This document shows positions 27,701-39,900 of a DNA stretch of 64,000 nucleotides, piece after piece. The position numbers and the translations under genes were made by a program. The DNA comes from Pomacea canaliculata (lineage: Eukaryota > Mollusca > Gastropoda > Architaenioglossa > Ampullariidae): NCBI RefSeq assembly GCF_003073045.1, contig NC_037600.1, positions 14,031,188-14,095,187 on the forward strand, in the 5' to 3' direction. Below the pieces are notes generated by a model. That model was not told where the DNA came from and searched no databases. It saw nothing but the letters and a program-made list of their open reading frames with translations. Position 1 is the first letter of the stretch, and the number at the start of each line of letters is the position of its first letter.

Positions 27701-30700
27701 CTGGGTGATTGGGATGAGACAGGAGGCTGGGGGAAAGTCCAGATGACAAAGAATATTTGCACGCGTGACAAGTGCGCGTGCACTGCAGCCTACATGTACA
27801 CACACACTCAGAAGCCGCTGGAAAACGATTGAACAACCGATGCCGATGAAGATGGTGCCTAGCCCAGCAGCATCATCAGCGGTAGGACGGCCTGAATTAT
27901 ATAGGTTACTGAGGACGTCGACACTCATTCTCAGTTGGTGCCATGGCGTTTTGACCCCGAAGGGGTGGGGTTGTGGGGTGGTACCAGATCAGAGGGGTAC
28001 CCATTGTTCGGTGATAAACGCCCCCGTCACCCACCACTAAGCACGGTAGGACGGCAGGAAAATCGATTAACGGCTCGCATGTAGAATCCTCCTTCGTCCT
28101 CCGCACCACCCACCCCTTCTCATTTTTCATTCATCCCCGACTTGTAGCGAACCTCCGCTGCTTATACAACAACTACCGGAACCATGCGGCAATATGCATT
28201 TGTTGAGATCCAGATGTCGATGATGCGAACAGACTGCCAAGATTTATTATCTTACATTGCTGCTGTATTGTATTTAAACTGTTGAGTAACTATGATTCAT
28301 CACTTGTTTCGCACGGGACTTTTCTGGTAAGGCGCTCAGCAAGCAGTGCTTGTAACCCGTCTCCGAACGGTTCAATATTACGTGTTGTCCAATACAGAGT
28401 CTTTTGTGTTGTTAAGGTTGGGGAGTTGTATCAATGCGCACAACCATGAAAATGTACAACGACTAATGTTTTCATTCTTTTTGTAAACCACTAGCCAACT
28501 ATTTGTAGAAAGCTTGCAAACCATGTTCATTTTTCATCTTACAAGTAGTGTGTTTGTAACAGGTTCAAGCTTCTTGATACTACAGTCTCAGACCATTTAT
28601 AAAGTGTATTATAACAATAGGGCAATGTGAGCCATGAAGACATGATTTCAAAATCAAACAATGCCACTATTTGTGGAAGTTAAGGGTTTTTATTTTCCTT
28701 TGACTGGACTTTATGAGTGTTCCTGTTGCTTTCCTCAATAGAGACTGAGACGGCATACTTCTAGTATGTGAAATAATCGAGCATGTGCATGCGTGAAAAG
28801 GAAACAAAGCCATCATACATCTCAACCCTTTTCTCGACTTTTTTTGCACTCTTTTTTTCCTAGCTATGGTGCTGATGCTTGAAATACAAAAATCTTTCTA
28901 TTTATATTGTTTATAGAGTCTTTATTTAGCAACAACGCTGGGTTTTTTCAAGTAACATATCAATCAGCTGTCCTTGTCCAAGTAACAATTTCCCTTGTCC
29001 AGAATTAGCGCCTGTCACCAATACCATGAAGTTTGGTTGTCCTGGGTTCAGCTCTTGTTTCAGCTGTTCTTTCTCTGCATGTGGCATCTGTTTACATGGC
29101 TGGCTGCTTTGCAGGGATGTAGACTTGCTGGCTTGATGTAAAATACCACGTAAAATTTCCCACCCACTGTCTTTTCACTTTGTCTAGAACCTCTTTTAGC
29201 AGTATTTTTACATGCACAGCTTTTCTGAACCACATGAAAAAAACTTTCAGAAACAGACCAGCTCAATACTTCATTCTCCTGATTAATAGCTACATTGTTT
29301 ACACTGAGTCTTCTTAGTTTTTAAATTTTTAAGATAACTGAAAAAACACAGTATTCAGTGTCAAAGGGCAGCATGGTCCAAAAAACGCAAAAAAAAGCTC
29401 ACAAAAATTGCCTCAGCAAATCTTAAGTCCAAAGCATCATGCAGTATTGTTTTGGTGGTTTTATTTTTAGGTGCCATTCTTCATGCCATGGCAACAGCAC
29501 CTATCACTGCTGTAGATGTGGGTTATAAAGGCACACAGCTAAAATTATCTATGGAACTACAAGACAAACAATCAGTTGTTTTCAAGCCCATGTGGTGAGC
29601 ATACAGACAGAATGTGTGTGAGAGAGAGACTGGGAGGACAGGGTGTGTATGTGCCTGCACACACATGTATAGAAGAGAGAGAGGGTGAGAAGGTGTGAGC
29701 TACTTTGTGCGCTGTCTATTGTGAAATCAAATGTTTCCTGTTTATCAATGCAGGTACAAAAGAGATTTTATTATACAAGGTGAACCATATGCAGGAAGAG
29801 ATAGGCATAATGCTGAGGTAGCAGCCTTTCATCTCTCAAGGTAACACGTTGACCTAAAATAGAAGTTATAATTTGTAATTTCTCTGAGTACCCAGTTTAT
29901 ATTGATTATTTTAAAATTATAAGATAATGTTGTTTGTTAGACCTGTTGTTTTCATCTCTTATCATTGTGGTGTCCTTTTAATGCTGCTTGGCAAAACAAG
30001 GAAGATAAACTAATGCTTGCATTTATACAGAGAATATGTCATTTTCCCCATGAGCACTTCGAAATATAATTTTGGGGTTTCTATAGTGTCATTAAAAATT
30101 ATTGTTGTGAAAGGAAAAATACTAAGACAAATAGAACTATTAATGTATTTTTTTTTTATCAGGATCTTAGGGTTAAGGCGTGTTCCATTAGCTGTTGGGC
30201 GTAAAGTTAACCTTAAACAAGAGGTTATTCCTGTTGCATCTCAGGCACTTCTAAACACATTTTATAAAGGTTTGTTTGTCATTGGTGCATAACAATAGAG
30301 TACACTGTTGACATTTTTCCAGATGCTGTTTTTATATAATATTGTGGAAAACACTCTTTATGAACATATTTGTGAATTTGAAATTTGTAAAATTTTAATG
30401 AGTACAAAAGTAATTCAAAAAATGGTGATGCAGTGGTGGTGTCATTGTTTTTCATTACTCCTAGTGAGTCATGTGTTGAGATCCTGTTTGGCATATGCCT
30501 TTTTCCATTTCCTCCCCCTTTTATGAATTCCCACAAGATAAAATCCTACTTCTTTCGTATTAACCAACCAAAGCAACGTAGAAATCACTTTTTCATAACT
30601 CTTGAAATTTTGCTTTTTGTTTATTTTCTCATTTGCTCGGATTTGTTTGTTTTCATCATTAGCATGAATCTTTTGCATAATCAGTTTATTAAATTTGAAT

Positions 30701-32893
30701 TAATTTTGTTTGCATTTTTTTTTTGCAGATAATAATAACACTTGTTTCTATGGCAAGTGCTATTACTGTCGACCAACAGAAGGGGTATGTGCGGAAGGGG
30801 AAGTAATGGAGGGCACAGTAATCCTCTGGCTGCCTGCCAAGTTCATACTGAATACCACACATCACCCCTGGGCTCGAAAGTATAGAGCAAATGTTCGTGC
30901 AAAGTAGGTGCACAGACATCAGTGTTGATGTGATGGCCAACCCTTTATGGAGATTTAATTAGGTTAATAGTGTTGTAGACCCAGGAGTCAGAATGCCAGC
31001 ATACTACTAACTGCCTTTAGTTAATCTCTGTCATTCTCTGAGAACTGAATTGTTCATGGTTTTATTCTGCTATTCTTGCACATTATTTATGCTACTTTAA
31101 AATCTTCATTGTTAAAACGATGATAATAATTTGACATTTTACTACTAAAGGCTGATTTAATTGCAAAATAATTTTCAAATGAGTGGGCTTAGTTTATCAA
31201 AAGATACTAATTTGTAAAATTTGAGCAACAAAGTATATTCCATTTCCAGATATACTCTATTGAACATCATAGTTCTCATCTGGGTTTTGAATAGAGGTTA
31301 AAATCTCATTTTTCGTTCTCTCCCAAAAGTTGTGTGACTGATTGGACAGTCCTTTATTTTAGATGTGTGCTCAGAGTTTTTATGGCAGTCGGTGGTGTCA
31401 ATAGTTTAAATGAAGACCATCCACATGTACATTTAAAAACAAAAATTAAAAATATTTAAGAGCATTTTAGAAGTACATTTGTGTCTGTTCATGGCATGTA
31501 TCATCTGTGGCCTGTATCATTTTGTGTTTGGTGTGTCATTTGTGTCTGCCATTTGTCTGTAGGTGGGAGACAGATGACAACTACTGTAAGGCTGTAAAGC
31601 AGCTTCCTCTTTACAAGACGCATGACTACCGCCTGCTGGATATCATAGACACCGCCATCTTTGACTACCTCATAGGCAATGCTGACCGCCATCATTACGA
31701 AACATTTAGCAACGTTGACAAAGGCATGCTAGTCATTTTGGATAATGGGAAAAGGTTAGTGGAGCCAGAGTGTAAGGGAGCTTAACAAATTTGTAGATGC
31801 ATGATTTTTAAAGTTTACTTACATGTTTAATTAAATTTTTTTCAAGGTTTATAAGGGCATGTAAATTAGATGACATAAGGCAATTAAAGAAGTTAGTATC
31901 ACTTTGTTATTATTATGCCAGAGGTTGAAATTTTTGAAATTCTGCCTGAAATTTATATATGTGACCTACAGATATTCAAGGAACAGGAATATGAAGAGAA
32001 AAAAGAATTAATTCTTTTCTGATCATAGAACATAAGGCGTAAAATGGTTAAGGGAACAACTGTTGCCAGCAACAGCAAAATAAGAAAACTTGACACTGAC
32101 AAGAGTTGTAGGGTTATATGTATGAGAAGACAAGGCTTCCTGTTTTCGATTGTCAGAGCCTTCTAATCTTTCATTGGCTGCTTTTGTCAGCTGAGCAGGA
32201 AAAAAAATGTCATTTAAGTCTTATAAGAACCTGCATTTTTAATACACTTGTCTCCGTCTCTCTTGGATTTTGTTTATGCCCAGTTTGAGAAGATCAGTCT
32301 TTTAGCATCAAGGATCTTTGCTGAGTATTGATTAGCATTGCTAATATTTTTCTCCAGTTTCGGAAACCCATTCCAAGATGAGAGATCAATTTTAGCGCCA
32401 CTGTACCAGTGCTGCATGTAAGTAGAATGTCGTTACAAGCACTAATTAAGCATATTATTAAAATAGACAGCCAAAATCTTTGGATTATTTTTTTCAAATT
32501 CTCTTCTGAATTGTGTGTTCATAATTATAATGAAGATAGGGGGAGGTAAGTTTTTTAAACTCAGTTTTGCACATGGTAACAGACTTTTATTGAGGCAAAA
32601 ATTCTTTTCTTTTTATTTTTTTTTTATGTGCATGTATACAATACAGAGTTTTATTTTTCATTTGATGTTGTTTTCTTAGAGTTCGTTATTCAACAAGGGA
32701 AAATCTGAGGATACTCCAAGAAAGTCTTCTAAGCAGTGTTTTGCGAGAAGTTCTGAGATCAGACCCCATCTACCCTGTGCTCACAGACAGCCATTTTGAA
32801 GCCCTAGATAGGCGTGTAGCAACTGTTTTGCAAGAAATCGAAACCTGCATTAGCACAAATGGCCTGAACTCTATCATTTTGGATGACAGATAA
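21707..32893 (+). CDS. FAM20B: FAM20B-like glycosaminoglycan xylosylkinase (gene A, intact)
   Basis: This Golgi type II membrane kinase phosphorylates xylose in the proteoglycan linker, as known for FAM20B. Exons: 21707-21721 (tentative), 22591-23008, 29471-29594, 29754-29840, 30163-30269, 30729-30903, 31563-31754, 32358-32417 and 32680-32893. The frame is continuous and gives 463 residues; human FAM20B has about 409. A basic stretch precedes a membrane anchor (about 25-43), followed by a luminal stem. Kinase landmarks are VVFKP (K183), [12 protein letters not shown] (E207), NADRHHYE (D350) and ILDNGK (D369). CFYGKCYYC and LAPLYQCC carry conserved disulfide cysteines. [15 protein letters not shown] and [13 protein letters not shown] match FAM20B rather than FAM20A/C. 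Intron 2 has a GC-AG donor. Exon 1 (MARFQ) was chosen because it ends CAG|GTAACT in the required phase 0; it remains the least certain part. Confidence 0.93.
24566..25735 (+). mobile_element. Complete short hAT transposon with target duplications
   Basis: Ends are inverted repeats: the left starts CAGCGGTTCTCAACCT and the right end read backwards gives the same 16 bases. Subterminal GGGTCGCGACCC-type sequence follows at both ends. Perfect 8-bp target duplications CTTTAGTG flank it (24558-24565 and 25736-25743), the length typical of hAT elements. At 1170 bp it is too short for a full transposase gene, so it is probably an internally deleted copy. It sits in intron 2 of gene A. The TIR style and encoded protein fit the ZBED5/SCAND3-like group of hATs. 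Confidence 0.93.
24916..25485 (+). CDS. hAT transposase C-terminal fragment (ZBED5/SCAND3-like), open frame
   Basis: An uninterrupted frame of 189 residues starts [15 protein letters not shown] and ends in QPSH. The C-terminal part holds the hAT dimerisation signature: [20 protein letters not shown] followed by [16 protein letters not shown]. Before it lie WIRNPFVAD and [11 protein letters not shown], typical of this group. The zinc-finger and most of the catalytic core are missing compared with the roughly 600-residue relatives, so it should not transpose alone. The frame has stayed open, which suggests a recent insertion or use of the fragment. Confidence 0.85.
   Translation: MNAFVRKISLWTQKIRQENIFDMFPCLCKCKADNLNLDQVKKVIIAHLNGLQERFQHYFAEIDVTKYDWIRNPFVADPSTSGLSTQEEEQLIDLSSDQSLKMVFHTTPVTTFWISINGEYPLLSEKAMKVLLPFSTSYMCEQGFSALAALKSQYRNRVDAEAELRIAVGTNIAHRFASLCNSKQAQPSH
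25744..28997. other. FAM20B intron 2, right part
   Basis: Besides the candidate KCNT exon at 26710-26810, the stretch 27000-28250 is richer in G and C than its surroundings. It has a minus-strand CTATATAATTC box near 27896-27906, about 1.1 kb upstream of that exon. No coding region is supported. Confidence 0.35.
26710..26810 (-). CDS. KCNT: Candidate alternative first exon of KCNT, nested in FAM20B intron
   Basis: The minus strand reads ATG at 26810, then 33 codons and two bases (AG) to a consensus donor CCCAG|GTGAGA at 26710. The reading is [20 protein letters not shown] followed by [13 protein letters not shown]. There is an in-frame TGA shortly upstream of the ATG, as expected for a first exon. 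The AG joins the G of the shared KCNT exon at 5086 to make Arg, the same phase as the other two candidates. The exon lies inside intron 2 of the FAM20B gene on the opposite strand, 21 kb from the shared exon. It could instead begin a different minus-strand gene whose later exons are not recognised. Confidence 0.45.
28998..29150 (+). repeat. SINE family 2 copy
   Basis: TTAGCGCCTGTCACCAATAC, GGGTTCAGCTCTTG (B-box-like) and TTCTTTCTCTGCATGTGGCA are shared with the reverse copy at 57549-57720. It lies in intron 2 of gene A. Confidence 0.65.
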
Positions 32894-35800
32894 TATAAGT
32901 AGGAGTTTCAAATGTTCTTACAATGAACATTATTGCTTTTTAGTCCTTACCCAGCCAGTTCTATGCTTACTGAAGGTTTATTGAGTGTTATAGTTTGCTG
33001 CTTTGGGATACATTTTCTTTCTGGTTTTGCAAGGGAATGGTGGTTGTTGTGCCTTCATTTGTAAGCATCAACTTGGTATGGATTGCAGTTAAAGCTCATA
33101 CATTTTTGTGGTTTTCTGCTAAAGTTTTCATAGTGAAAATGTCTTAAGTTTACATTATTGTTTTAAAAGAAGGCTTTATGGCATTATGTTGCGCTTGACA
33201 GGAGAAGGTGGTCAGTTCAATTCTTTGGACTTCCGAACTTTGAAAATGCTATCTGTCTACCCTTAGGGATATATACTTGAAGTACCAGGTTGAATCATTG
33301 GGTTCCACATTTCGTTTACAGTGCCCTATGCAAATTGAGCTAGTCAACATTCACTGCCCCTTCCCTTCCCATAGCTGTTAGAGTTTGAGACCTATACAAA
33401 TACCTTTTTAATATCTGAATTTCTGTTAGAAATACCCCCATCCTTCAGACATCATTCATAAAAGGATTCAGGTCCTTACATTTCACTTTAAAGAATTGTA
33501 AATAATTGAAAAGAAAAAAAAGTGTAAAGACGTTGTTATATAACTGAATGAAGAAAGGAAAATATTGCAGTTTATGTTTATCCTTATATTTTTATTTTTG
33601 GCATCTTGGAGGAAGAAACCTATACCTTTCACACACCAATGATCTGGTATACATGAGGAAATGATAATTACTATACTTCTTTTTTCTTGTTTAGCAGGTT
33701 AGAGATTTTGTGGGTCTTGGAGGTGTTAGCAAGGTATTTAAGCTTTACCTTATATTCCTACTGTTAGCTTGTTTCTAGTTAATAATTTTGGCTTTTATTT
33801 ATATAGTTAAACAACAATTTGTTATGGTTTGTTAAACATCGAAAAAGTTACCACATTTGCTGAAGTTCATCTTTGGAACTTTTTATTGTTCCTTAAAATT
33901 AAATGAAGTATTTTTTTAAAATGTGTGTCTTGTGCCATTTTCGGACTATGTTATGTACTATGAAGGAAGACTGGTATGAGTGGTGCTGCTGCATTTTTAG
34001 AGAAAATGAAACCAGTCTTGTTATGGTGGATTTTGCTGTTAAGAACTGATCTAAGGCCATATGACGCTAGGGGAGTTGAACAAAGTTGTTTTTTTAATTT
34101 AATGTTACTTTGCATTCTAAACACTCTCACCTCCCTCTGTTGGTGTGCTTGTATGTGTGAGTGGTTCTTGTTTCGACAAACCATTGTCACTATAAGGCAC
34201 AATTTGATCTCCACAGCATTTTTTTTTTTATTTTTTTATTTTAACTAAAGGTTAAGTGACCACAATACCTGGCATCCTTGTCATTGTGTTACCTGATAAA
34301 TACTATGTATTCCCTAATTGTGAACATTGGAAATTTTATAATGAATATTTATAGAAAATTCAGATGTGTGTCTGGTGCTTTTTCTGCCTTCAGATGCTAA
34401 CATTCTCACATCTGTATGTATGACATCACTGTAGTACATCGATAGAGCAGTGAGTAGCAGAAACAACAATGAATCGTAACAGCAGCAAGTTGCACAAGAA
34501 CCGAATAAGCAGAAGCAACACTAACAGCAATGAGTGGCACAACAACAAAATAGCAGGACTATCAGTGAGCAGCAACACTACCAACAGACCACCGCCACCA
34601 ACAAAATAGCAGCGACATCAGCAAGTAGCATTACCAACAGCAAAACCACCATCGACCTTAATTTCTCCCTACAGTGGATCTGACTCACAAAAAAACGGTT
34701 GCTAAAGGTTAACATAAAAATGGCCACATTTCCCACACCGCGGCCACACAGATGCTCGGTCATAAAATATGTATAGAGCACGTGCCCCATACGTAGACCT
34801 GCGTTGACCGCATCATGAGTCCACAAGATGGCGACAGTCGTCTGCGGCACGTGATGTTGGAGTGGGAGATATGCATAGATATTTGCGTGTCTGTTGTATC
34901 AGTGTGTCTGCTATGTCATGCTCCACTGCGTGAACACCGAGAGAATGTATGGAACCTTACGGAAAATAATCCCCATGCGTTTTCTCGCTGATAATGACGA
35001 CTGTGTGTGTGGTTTGGTTTGTTGTTTTGTTTTTTTTTTTTTTTGTGTTGTTTTTTTTTTAAAGAGAGGTTTAATGTTTTGGGGTAAGTGTATTGTGTCT
35101 TTTCAAGTAAACACATGATTTGTTTCTTGTTTTGTTTTGTTTTGTTTTTTGGGGTGGGGGCTAACGCAGTCATGTTTTATGCACGATGCTTGCCGCGTCC
35201 CTGGCCATGCATGCTGTCGATGCATCTTCGCCTCTCTCTCTCTCCTCCCTTACCCCCTCTTCCATATGTCGAAATGACAGATTGAATATATGGAAAGCTC
35301 AGGCTGATTTATGATCGACCAACACTGTTATTTAACACGGCATCTCGTGTTTAAAAGTCACTTATCATGATGTCACTGTGTGTAGTCAGCGTTAATAACT
35401 TTTTTGTGCCCTAGTTAACCGTAGTCAGCAAAACACTGATCGAGTGCTTTGTTTTGAAATCAATTTGAGTTATTTAATCACGAATTTATTTCCTCGAATT
35501 GGCTATTCAAGACAATGAAAGCCATTTACGATCCTGGAAAGTCAATATAATTTCCATTTTCCAGGATACACTTTTAAAAAAAAAAGTGAGCTTTTAAGAG
35601 CTAGCCTTTTAATCACTCAAAAGTGCTTCAACGTTATATAAAATAATTATAATAATACTAAAATGTAATTTTTTCCAGCGATATACGGCATATCCTAGTT
35701 TGTCTGTGTCGTTATTTATAGTATCATCTTCAGCTATATGTGAAAATAACATGAGTTATTGATTGTTGTGTACGCTACACTGGATTTTAAAATTGAATGA

Positions 35801-36961
35801 TAATTTGGATTTGATTTTGGTATATTAAAGTATGCCAGGTTACAGTATATAAGTGACATTAAACCACAGCCTGTACAACTTTCTGTCATTTTAATCCAAC
35901 GAGATTAGGTTAGGTAAAGTGTCATCGAATTACCTATGCTCCGACTTTTTTCATCCACTTTTGGCCTGATTTGACATAGCAGGCTAAAAGCATTTACATC
36001 AATTTGTAGCTAGTCATCATTTGATCGGATTATGTAGCAGGGAGGAATGTCTTCTGTTGTGCACTTCTAACTTTGGTGCAATTTGTCATCAGAAGAGTGA
36101 GGATCGTGAAGCGTGTGTTCGGATCTAGCTCTGGTACACGAAATTTCTCTTTGGATGGTTGACATTTGTTTTTAGGGACTGGCTCGCTGTCGTATATAAC
36201 AGTCACGTGTTGCCTTGGATCGAACAAACAGATCCATCCCACCACCCCCGACTAACCCCATAGGTCACCAATCACTTATAACGAGCTCGTCGATCACAGC
36301 GGGTGTCGTTCAGGGTGATAGAATTATCTTCCTTTGCCATGTCTTCTTGACAAATGAAAGAAGCTTCTGACTAATCACGGCTGTGGCATCGGCCATTTGA
36401 TGAAACACCGGCTTACACCATGCGCTGAGGACACCACATGGGTACCGATGCAGTGAATGGCGGGCACCACAAGCAGACAACCGCATCGAAGCAGCATAAC
36501 TACACTGTGAGCACAACCGTTTACTTTTTAATAGTTTAATGGTATTTCTTCTAATTTGGTGTGCTATGTTTTATTACTGTTATTTATTATTTTGTATTTA
36601 ACATTTTTTTTCCTTCTTCAGACCGAGGGTTTGATTTAAAGAAAGCGCCATTTCGCGTTCATCCTATTACCCTCATTAATGAAGAACTGTCAATACTGTT
36701 GTCGATCAAAGTAAGAGAGTTTTGTTATGTAACACGTGACAAGACAGCGTAGTCGTGGTTACTGCGCGAGACTTCTGAGCAAAACGCCGCGAGTTCGGAG
36801 CCTGCTCGGAACTGTGGCTGGAAAAAAACTTTCCATCTCAAAGGCTTGGATACTTGTGAGGAAGGTAAAACGGGTAGAGTCAGAAAGATTTTTGCGAGAG
36901 ATCGTTGTTTCCAAAAGGGGTAGATCGTTACTAATGGCGATTTCCTTTTTGCCCGGCACAG
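32894..36961. other. Gene A to gene B spacer
   Basis: AT-rich, with the CAG/AAC tract and T-rich runs. The missing first exon of gene B should be here or just above 36961. Open minus-strand frames at 36030-36516 match nothing I recognise. Confidence 0.4.
34440..34660 (+). repeat. Imperfect CAG/AAC-rich trinucleotide tract
   Basis: Many AGCAG, CAACA and AACAGCA words occur in loose repeats between genes A and B. The open frames through it are low complexity. Confidence 0.7.
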
Positions 36962-39900
36962 AATAACGATGGAAACCGGAGACCTTTCGGACTATGGCTG
37001 GCACTCTCCCCCAAACATTGTGTTGGAGTGGCTGTCCTCATCCTGATTTTCTTGCTTGTCCAGCTGCATAATTCTCCGCTCATCTTCTTCAGCTCACTTG
37101 GAGCTCTCGAGTCACGTGAGAACGACACGGGCTCTCTGACCACGCTCTTTGCCCCCAACGAGCAGCAGGTGGTTAAAGTGGAGAACATCTCCATCGACAC
37201 AGCAGCGCAGAGCCGCCGGGATGATGCCACGACAGGGTTCAAGGATGCAAAAGTGCTGCTAAGGAACCTTCGAGTGGATTTCAATGTCCAGCTCAACGCC
37301 AGTCGGTCGCCGTGGGACGTGGCTGCTGGCTGGGTCAGCGCACGGGAAGTCGTTCCAGAGGATGCTCCGGAACTTGGTGGGTAGTTTGCAGCAAGTCTTC
37401 TCTCTAGTTCTTTGAGAGTTTGGAGGGAAGGGGTGGGGTGGGTGATGAAAGGAAGGTTTGTAACCTCGTCACTCCAGCACGCGAATGAATGTGAAAGTAT
37501 ATGTGGGTACAACTGTATGTAGGCATCAGTTTATTTGGAGAGATGGCGAAATATGTGCACCTGTATGAAGGACTTATGTTTTATATATATAATACTTTAA
37601 TGTGTGCTTAAAACAAAACCTGTCGATTGTGCTCACTTCACAGCTAATTATCTTAGTCTTCGCACCCACACAGCAGTCTTAGGTTCGCATACGGCACAAT
37701 CTGTCACTGTTCATACACGTCCACGGCTGTCCTTTATTACCAAAGTATCTGAGCACGCACGCACGCGCACGTGTATAATGTGTATGACGAATTGAGGGAT
37801 AGGATAAGGAGGGACCTATGATCGAACTGTTAATTGTATGAGGCGGTGGTGTCAGATTTGCCCCTCAATATGTTGTCAATCCCTTGCTCCTTGGATTCTG
37901 TGTTATAAAGGATTTTTTTCGCAGGCATGTTGCACCATGTGCTTCTATGAGGGCATCCCTTACTTAGAAATGTTTATGGGAACTCCATTATCCTTCCTTC
38001 ACTCTTTCATTTATTAGTTCCGTTTTCCTCATTCATTCATCCGTTCTTCGTTTCTTCAATCCTTATTCATTGTTCCCTCCATGCACTCTTTATTAGTTTG
38101 TTTATTCCTCCTCCCCTCATTCATTTGTCCTTCATTCTTTCTTTTAGACATTCCTTTCTTCGTTTCTTCTTTCTTTCGTTCATTCATTCCTCCCTCCTTC
38201 ATTGATCCCTTCCCCATATATTCACTCCTTTTCTTTGCCGTGCTCATCTATGTGAACCAGCTCATTCCTTTCGTCTGTGTGGATGACAACATTGCTTTAT
38301 TTCGGTATGCTCGTGTCCATAACCGATATGGGGGAGAGGAAACGAGGGGGACGACGTTTGTAAATGTGGAACAAAAAAGTCATGTTATGCCCGTTGTCTG
38401 AAGCGTTGGTGTCGATGGACACTGTACAAGCTCACTGTCGTACTCAGCGTTCGTTAGGGACGAACGATGATGGACACGGCCATGTAAAGATCTCTACTGT
38501 GTAAGGAGGTGTCTTTTGCTGTGCTGTGCAGGTGCTGTTCTCGGGGATCTGGCGACCTCACCCATCACTTCAGCCGATTTTCTAAGTGGGTTCAAAGGGA
38601 AGCAGCTTAAGCTAGCCTTCAAGCTATCAAGCACACAAACCGTTGCCTTCAAACCTAAATGGTAACAGCACCTGTGTGTAATTATCTCACGGTTCTGTTG
38701 TGTGTGTGTGCGCGCGCACGTGTCAGTTTATTGTGTGTTTTTATGTATAAAGATGATATTATTTATGCCCCAAGAGAAAGTTCATGCTCATGACGGCAAA
38801 CCTAGTATCAAACGCCTTCTCGTTTTCTCGAGGTACGACAGAGATTTCATCTTGGAAGGCGTGGCCATAGCCGGCAGGGACCGTCACAACGGGGAGATAG
38901 CCGCCTTTCATCTCTCAAGGTACTTAACTACAGATTGATGATTTGTGCGTGCGAGTATGTACGTGCGATTGAGTTCGCGAGTGTACGTGTGTTAATGTAT
39001 AATTATAATGTGTGTTCACGCGCTCATTTGGGTCCTTATTTAAATTTATGGACGAATCGCAAAGCTGCCTAAAGCTTGTATGCTTGTCTGGATTCTGTGA
39101 GGACCACTGTTTAAGCTGAATATGTGCTGCAGTAACGAAAGCCCAGCTGAAACAGCTTTAGTAAAACGAGTTAACGTAAATCCGTTTTTTAAAACAGCAA
39201 AACAGTTCTCAAATTCTGAAATTCATCGCGTTTATTGCTGTTTTATAAACCGTTTTTACTCGATTTTAGGCCTAAAATGGGTTAAAATTAGAAGTATGTT
39301 GCAGCCATATTACTCTATCTACCTATGTAATATGTAGAACATTGCTTCAGAGTGTTAGGCTTGAGGAGAGTGCCAGTGACTGTGGGACGCAGAGTCAGGG
39401 TCAAACAAGAACTCGCTCTAGTCGCTTCTCAGCAGCTCCTGAAAACGTTCTATCAAAAAGGTGAGTCGCCAACCGAGGGTTGCCGGGAATATTCTTGGCG
39501 AAAGAGGGCGGAAATGGGTGAAGAGGGTATTCGTGTCTCATCTTTGTTCTTCCCGGCAAAGACATGTCCCTCCTCCCCATCCCCACGAGGTTCTGCCACG
39601 CAAGCACAAACCGTCTTTTGGTTTGTCCTTTCATGGTCAGCAGTTAAAATGCTCTTCTTTCAAACAAATTTACTGTCGGCTTGTTTATCTAAATATAACG
39701 TAGTGGGTACAGTCAGCGGTTCTGATTGCGAGATTGCGAACGTTGTAGGTTGTTTTTTTTTAACGGATTCGTGACTTTTTTGTGATTTACAAGTTTTGCT
39801 AGAATTGTTATGGAGAGGTTTTGGTAGTCGGAACGACTCTGGGTTGTTCGTGCATGCGTAGAACAGGCCATTGGCAGAACATCATTATAGTGGCTTCCCT

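Noticed and set aside
36030..36516. Two minus-strand open frames upstream of gene B
   Set aside because: Possible old transposon remnant, but no motif could be named and the frames are separated by stops.
36736..36966. Plus-strand open frame just before gene B exon 2 as its first exon
   Set aside because: It has an AAG|GTAAAA donor in a usable phase but no ATG in frame.
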